DNA from: Clostridiales bacterium
GTDB taxonomy: Bacteria > Bacillota > Clostridia > Christensenellales > Borkfalkiaceae
Assembly: GCA_015055945.1 (NCBI GenBank)
Contig: SVHH01000002.1
Coordinates: 124,001-188,000 of the forward strand
Reading direction: 5' to 3'
DNA length: 64,000 nucleotides
The position numbers were made by a program, and so were the translations under genes. Under the pieces are notes generated by a model. That model was not told where the DNA came from and searched no databases. It was given only the letters and a program-made list of their open reading frames with translations. This document shows positions 62,936 to 64,000 of this stretch, piece after piece (the first letter of the stretch is position 1; every line of letters begins with the position of its first letter).

Positions 62936-64000
62936 ATGGAAGGTACTTTTTGGGCGTTCCTTCCGGCGATTATAGCAATCGTGCTTGCGCTTGTTACTAA
63001 ACAAGTATATATCTCGCTCTTTTTCGGGATATTGGTCGGCGCGTTGATGTACACCGGTGGCGACGTACTTAACGGACTCTTTACGCTTTACGACGTAATG
63101 AGCAAAAAGGTTGGGGAGAACGTTCCCATTATCGTGTTCTTGGTAGTGCTTGGCATTTTGGTTATCTTAATGCAAAAGTCTGGTGGTGCTAAGGCGTATG
63201 GAGATTGGGCTAGTAGAAATATTAAGTCTAAGGGCGGTGCACTTGCCGCTACTGCTGGACTTGGCTGCTTGATTTTCGTTGACGACTACTTTAACTGTTT
63301 GACGGTTGGTTCAGTTATGCGCCCCGTAACCGACAGATTTAAAGTTTCAAGATCAAAACTTGCTTACATTATCGACGCAACCGCAGCGCCCGTGTGCATT
63401 ATCGCACCTATTTCAAGTTGGGCGGCGGCTGTTGCTGGTGAACTTTCTGGCGATGGTATTATGGTTTTCATAAGCACTATTCCTTTTAATATTTACGCTA
63501 TACTTACTCTCGTAATGGTTTTCGCACTTTGCTTTATTAAGTTTGACTTTGGCAGAATGAAGAAAAACGATATGATAACCTTTACTACTGGCGACGTTCA
63601 CTCAGGCATTACTGAAGACGTTGAAAAGAAAGATGAAGTGCTTACTAACCCCAAAGGCAAAGTTCGTCATCTTATTATCCCCGTAGTAGTTTTAATTCTT
63701 TGCTGCATCGGCGGAATGATTTATACTGGTTACTTCTTTGACTGGGATGCTGAACTCATCACTAACGTTCCGCAATCATCAAACGTAATCGAAGCGTTTT
63801 CTAACTGTTCAGCAGGACACTCGCTTGCAATCGGTTCAACAATTGCGCTTATAATAATCGCCGCGTACTATATGATAGCAAAAGTAGTTTCTTTCAAAGA
63901 TATGATGAACAGCATTTCAGAAGGTTTTAAGGCAATGGTTCCCGCAATCCTTATTTTGACGTTTGCTTGGTCAATTTCAGGTATTATGGGCGCTAAGGGT
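62936..64000 (+). CDS. Na+/H+ antiporter, NhaC-type, 3' end outside window
   Basis: Open frame of 355 codons running off the right edge, so absent from the ORF track. It begins MEGTFWAFLPAIIAIVLAL after AAAAGGAG. Polytopic: several membrane helices with the family motifs LIFVDDYFNCLTVGSVMRPVTD, IDATAAPVCIIAPISSWAA, and FSNCSAGHSLAIGSTIAL. Members exchange sodium for protons or, in relatives, amino acids or organic acids. A charged loop (about residues 210-240) splits the helices. Confidence 0.92.
   Translation, partial: MEGTFWAFLPAIIAIVLALVTKQVYISLFFGILVGALMYTGGDVLNGLFTLYDVMSKKVGENVPIIVFLVVLGILVILMQKSGGAKAYGDWASRNIKSKGGALAATAGLGCLIFVDDYFNCLTVGSVMRPVTDRFKVSRSKLAYIIDATAAPVCIIAPISSWAAAVAGELSGDGIMVFISTIPFNIYAILTLVMVFALCFIKFDFGRMKKNDMITFTTGDVHSGITEDVEKKDEVLTNPKGKVRHLIIPVVVLILCCIGGMIYTGYFFDWDAELITNVPQSSNVIEAFSNCSAGHSLAIGSTIALIIIAAYYMIAKVVSFKDMMNSISEGFKAMVPAILILTFAWSISGIMGAKG

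Overview
The window comes from the chromosome of a low-GC, anaerobic, Clostridia-type firmicute, probably an uncultured gut lineage near Christensenellales; the order is inferred from gene style, not tested. Evidence for an anaerobe: pyruvate:ferredoxin oxidoreductase, rubrerythrin, a ferredoxin:thioredoxin-reductase-like protein beside a thioredoxin, and GTP-type PEP carboxykinase. A yyaC spore-protease gene points to a sporulating ancestry. RNase P RNA is class A, as in Clostridia and not Bacilli. No prophage, IS transposase, CRISPR array or rRNA operon was seen.

Layout. 0-4 kb: end of hpt, then a leftward ECF-transporter/truA operon (ecfA1-ecfA2-ecfT-truA). 4-7.5 kb: nifJ/por. 7.6-9.8 kb: accessory genes (GIY-YIG protein, XRE regulator, divergent Cys-rich small protein, exported protein). 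9.8-12.7 kb: an amino-acid ABC transporter operon ending in a TrpR/YerC-type repressor; its binding protein appears circularly permuted. 12.7-15.5 kb: membrane proteins, SLOG protein, rsmG. 16-20.3 kb: dnaN-rpmH-rnpA-yidD-yidC-jag. 20.5-24.5 kb: tandem-HTH regulator, ZIP transporter, FTR-like protein, thioredoxin, acyltransferase. 24.6-29.3 kb: recF, dnaA, mnmG. 29.4-38.8 kb: membrane-tethered XRE protein, rnpB, a probably frameshifted small ORF, MFS transporter, ProB-like kinase, rubrerythrin, PepV-like peptidase, radC-gltX. 38.9-46.5 kb: yyaC, cvpA, three parS sites, ftsH, parA-parB, nfeD, SPFH protein. 46.5-51.4 kb: DUF2156-GNAT fusion, coaE, polA, tRNA-Leu(CAA). 51.4-64 kb: four-helix-bundle gene behind a hairpin array, exported and membrane proteins, pckG, luxS, a repeat-bearing SGNH-like lipoprotein, glnA and a truncated NhaC-type antiporter.

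The genes normally packed around oriC in Firmicutes are all here but split into at least three blocks over about 30 kb, so this is an origin-proximal region with a broken-up order. A definite oriC could not be assigned.

Most unusual signals: (1) a substrate-binding protein whose usual C-terminal segment sits at its N-terminus; (2) two identical-spacing palindromes in that operon's promoter, with a TrpR-like repressor at the operon's end; (3) a dispersed repeat family placed directly after stop codons, two copies of which carry a hairpin with the same internal loops but different, compensating stems; (4) a run of short perfect hairpins in front of an S23/Avd-like four-helix-bundle gene beside a tRNA; (5) a twin-operator divergent promoter between an XRE gene and a Cys-rich small protein.
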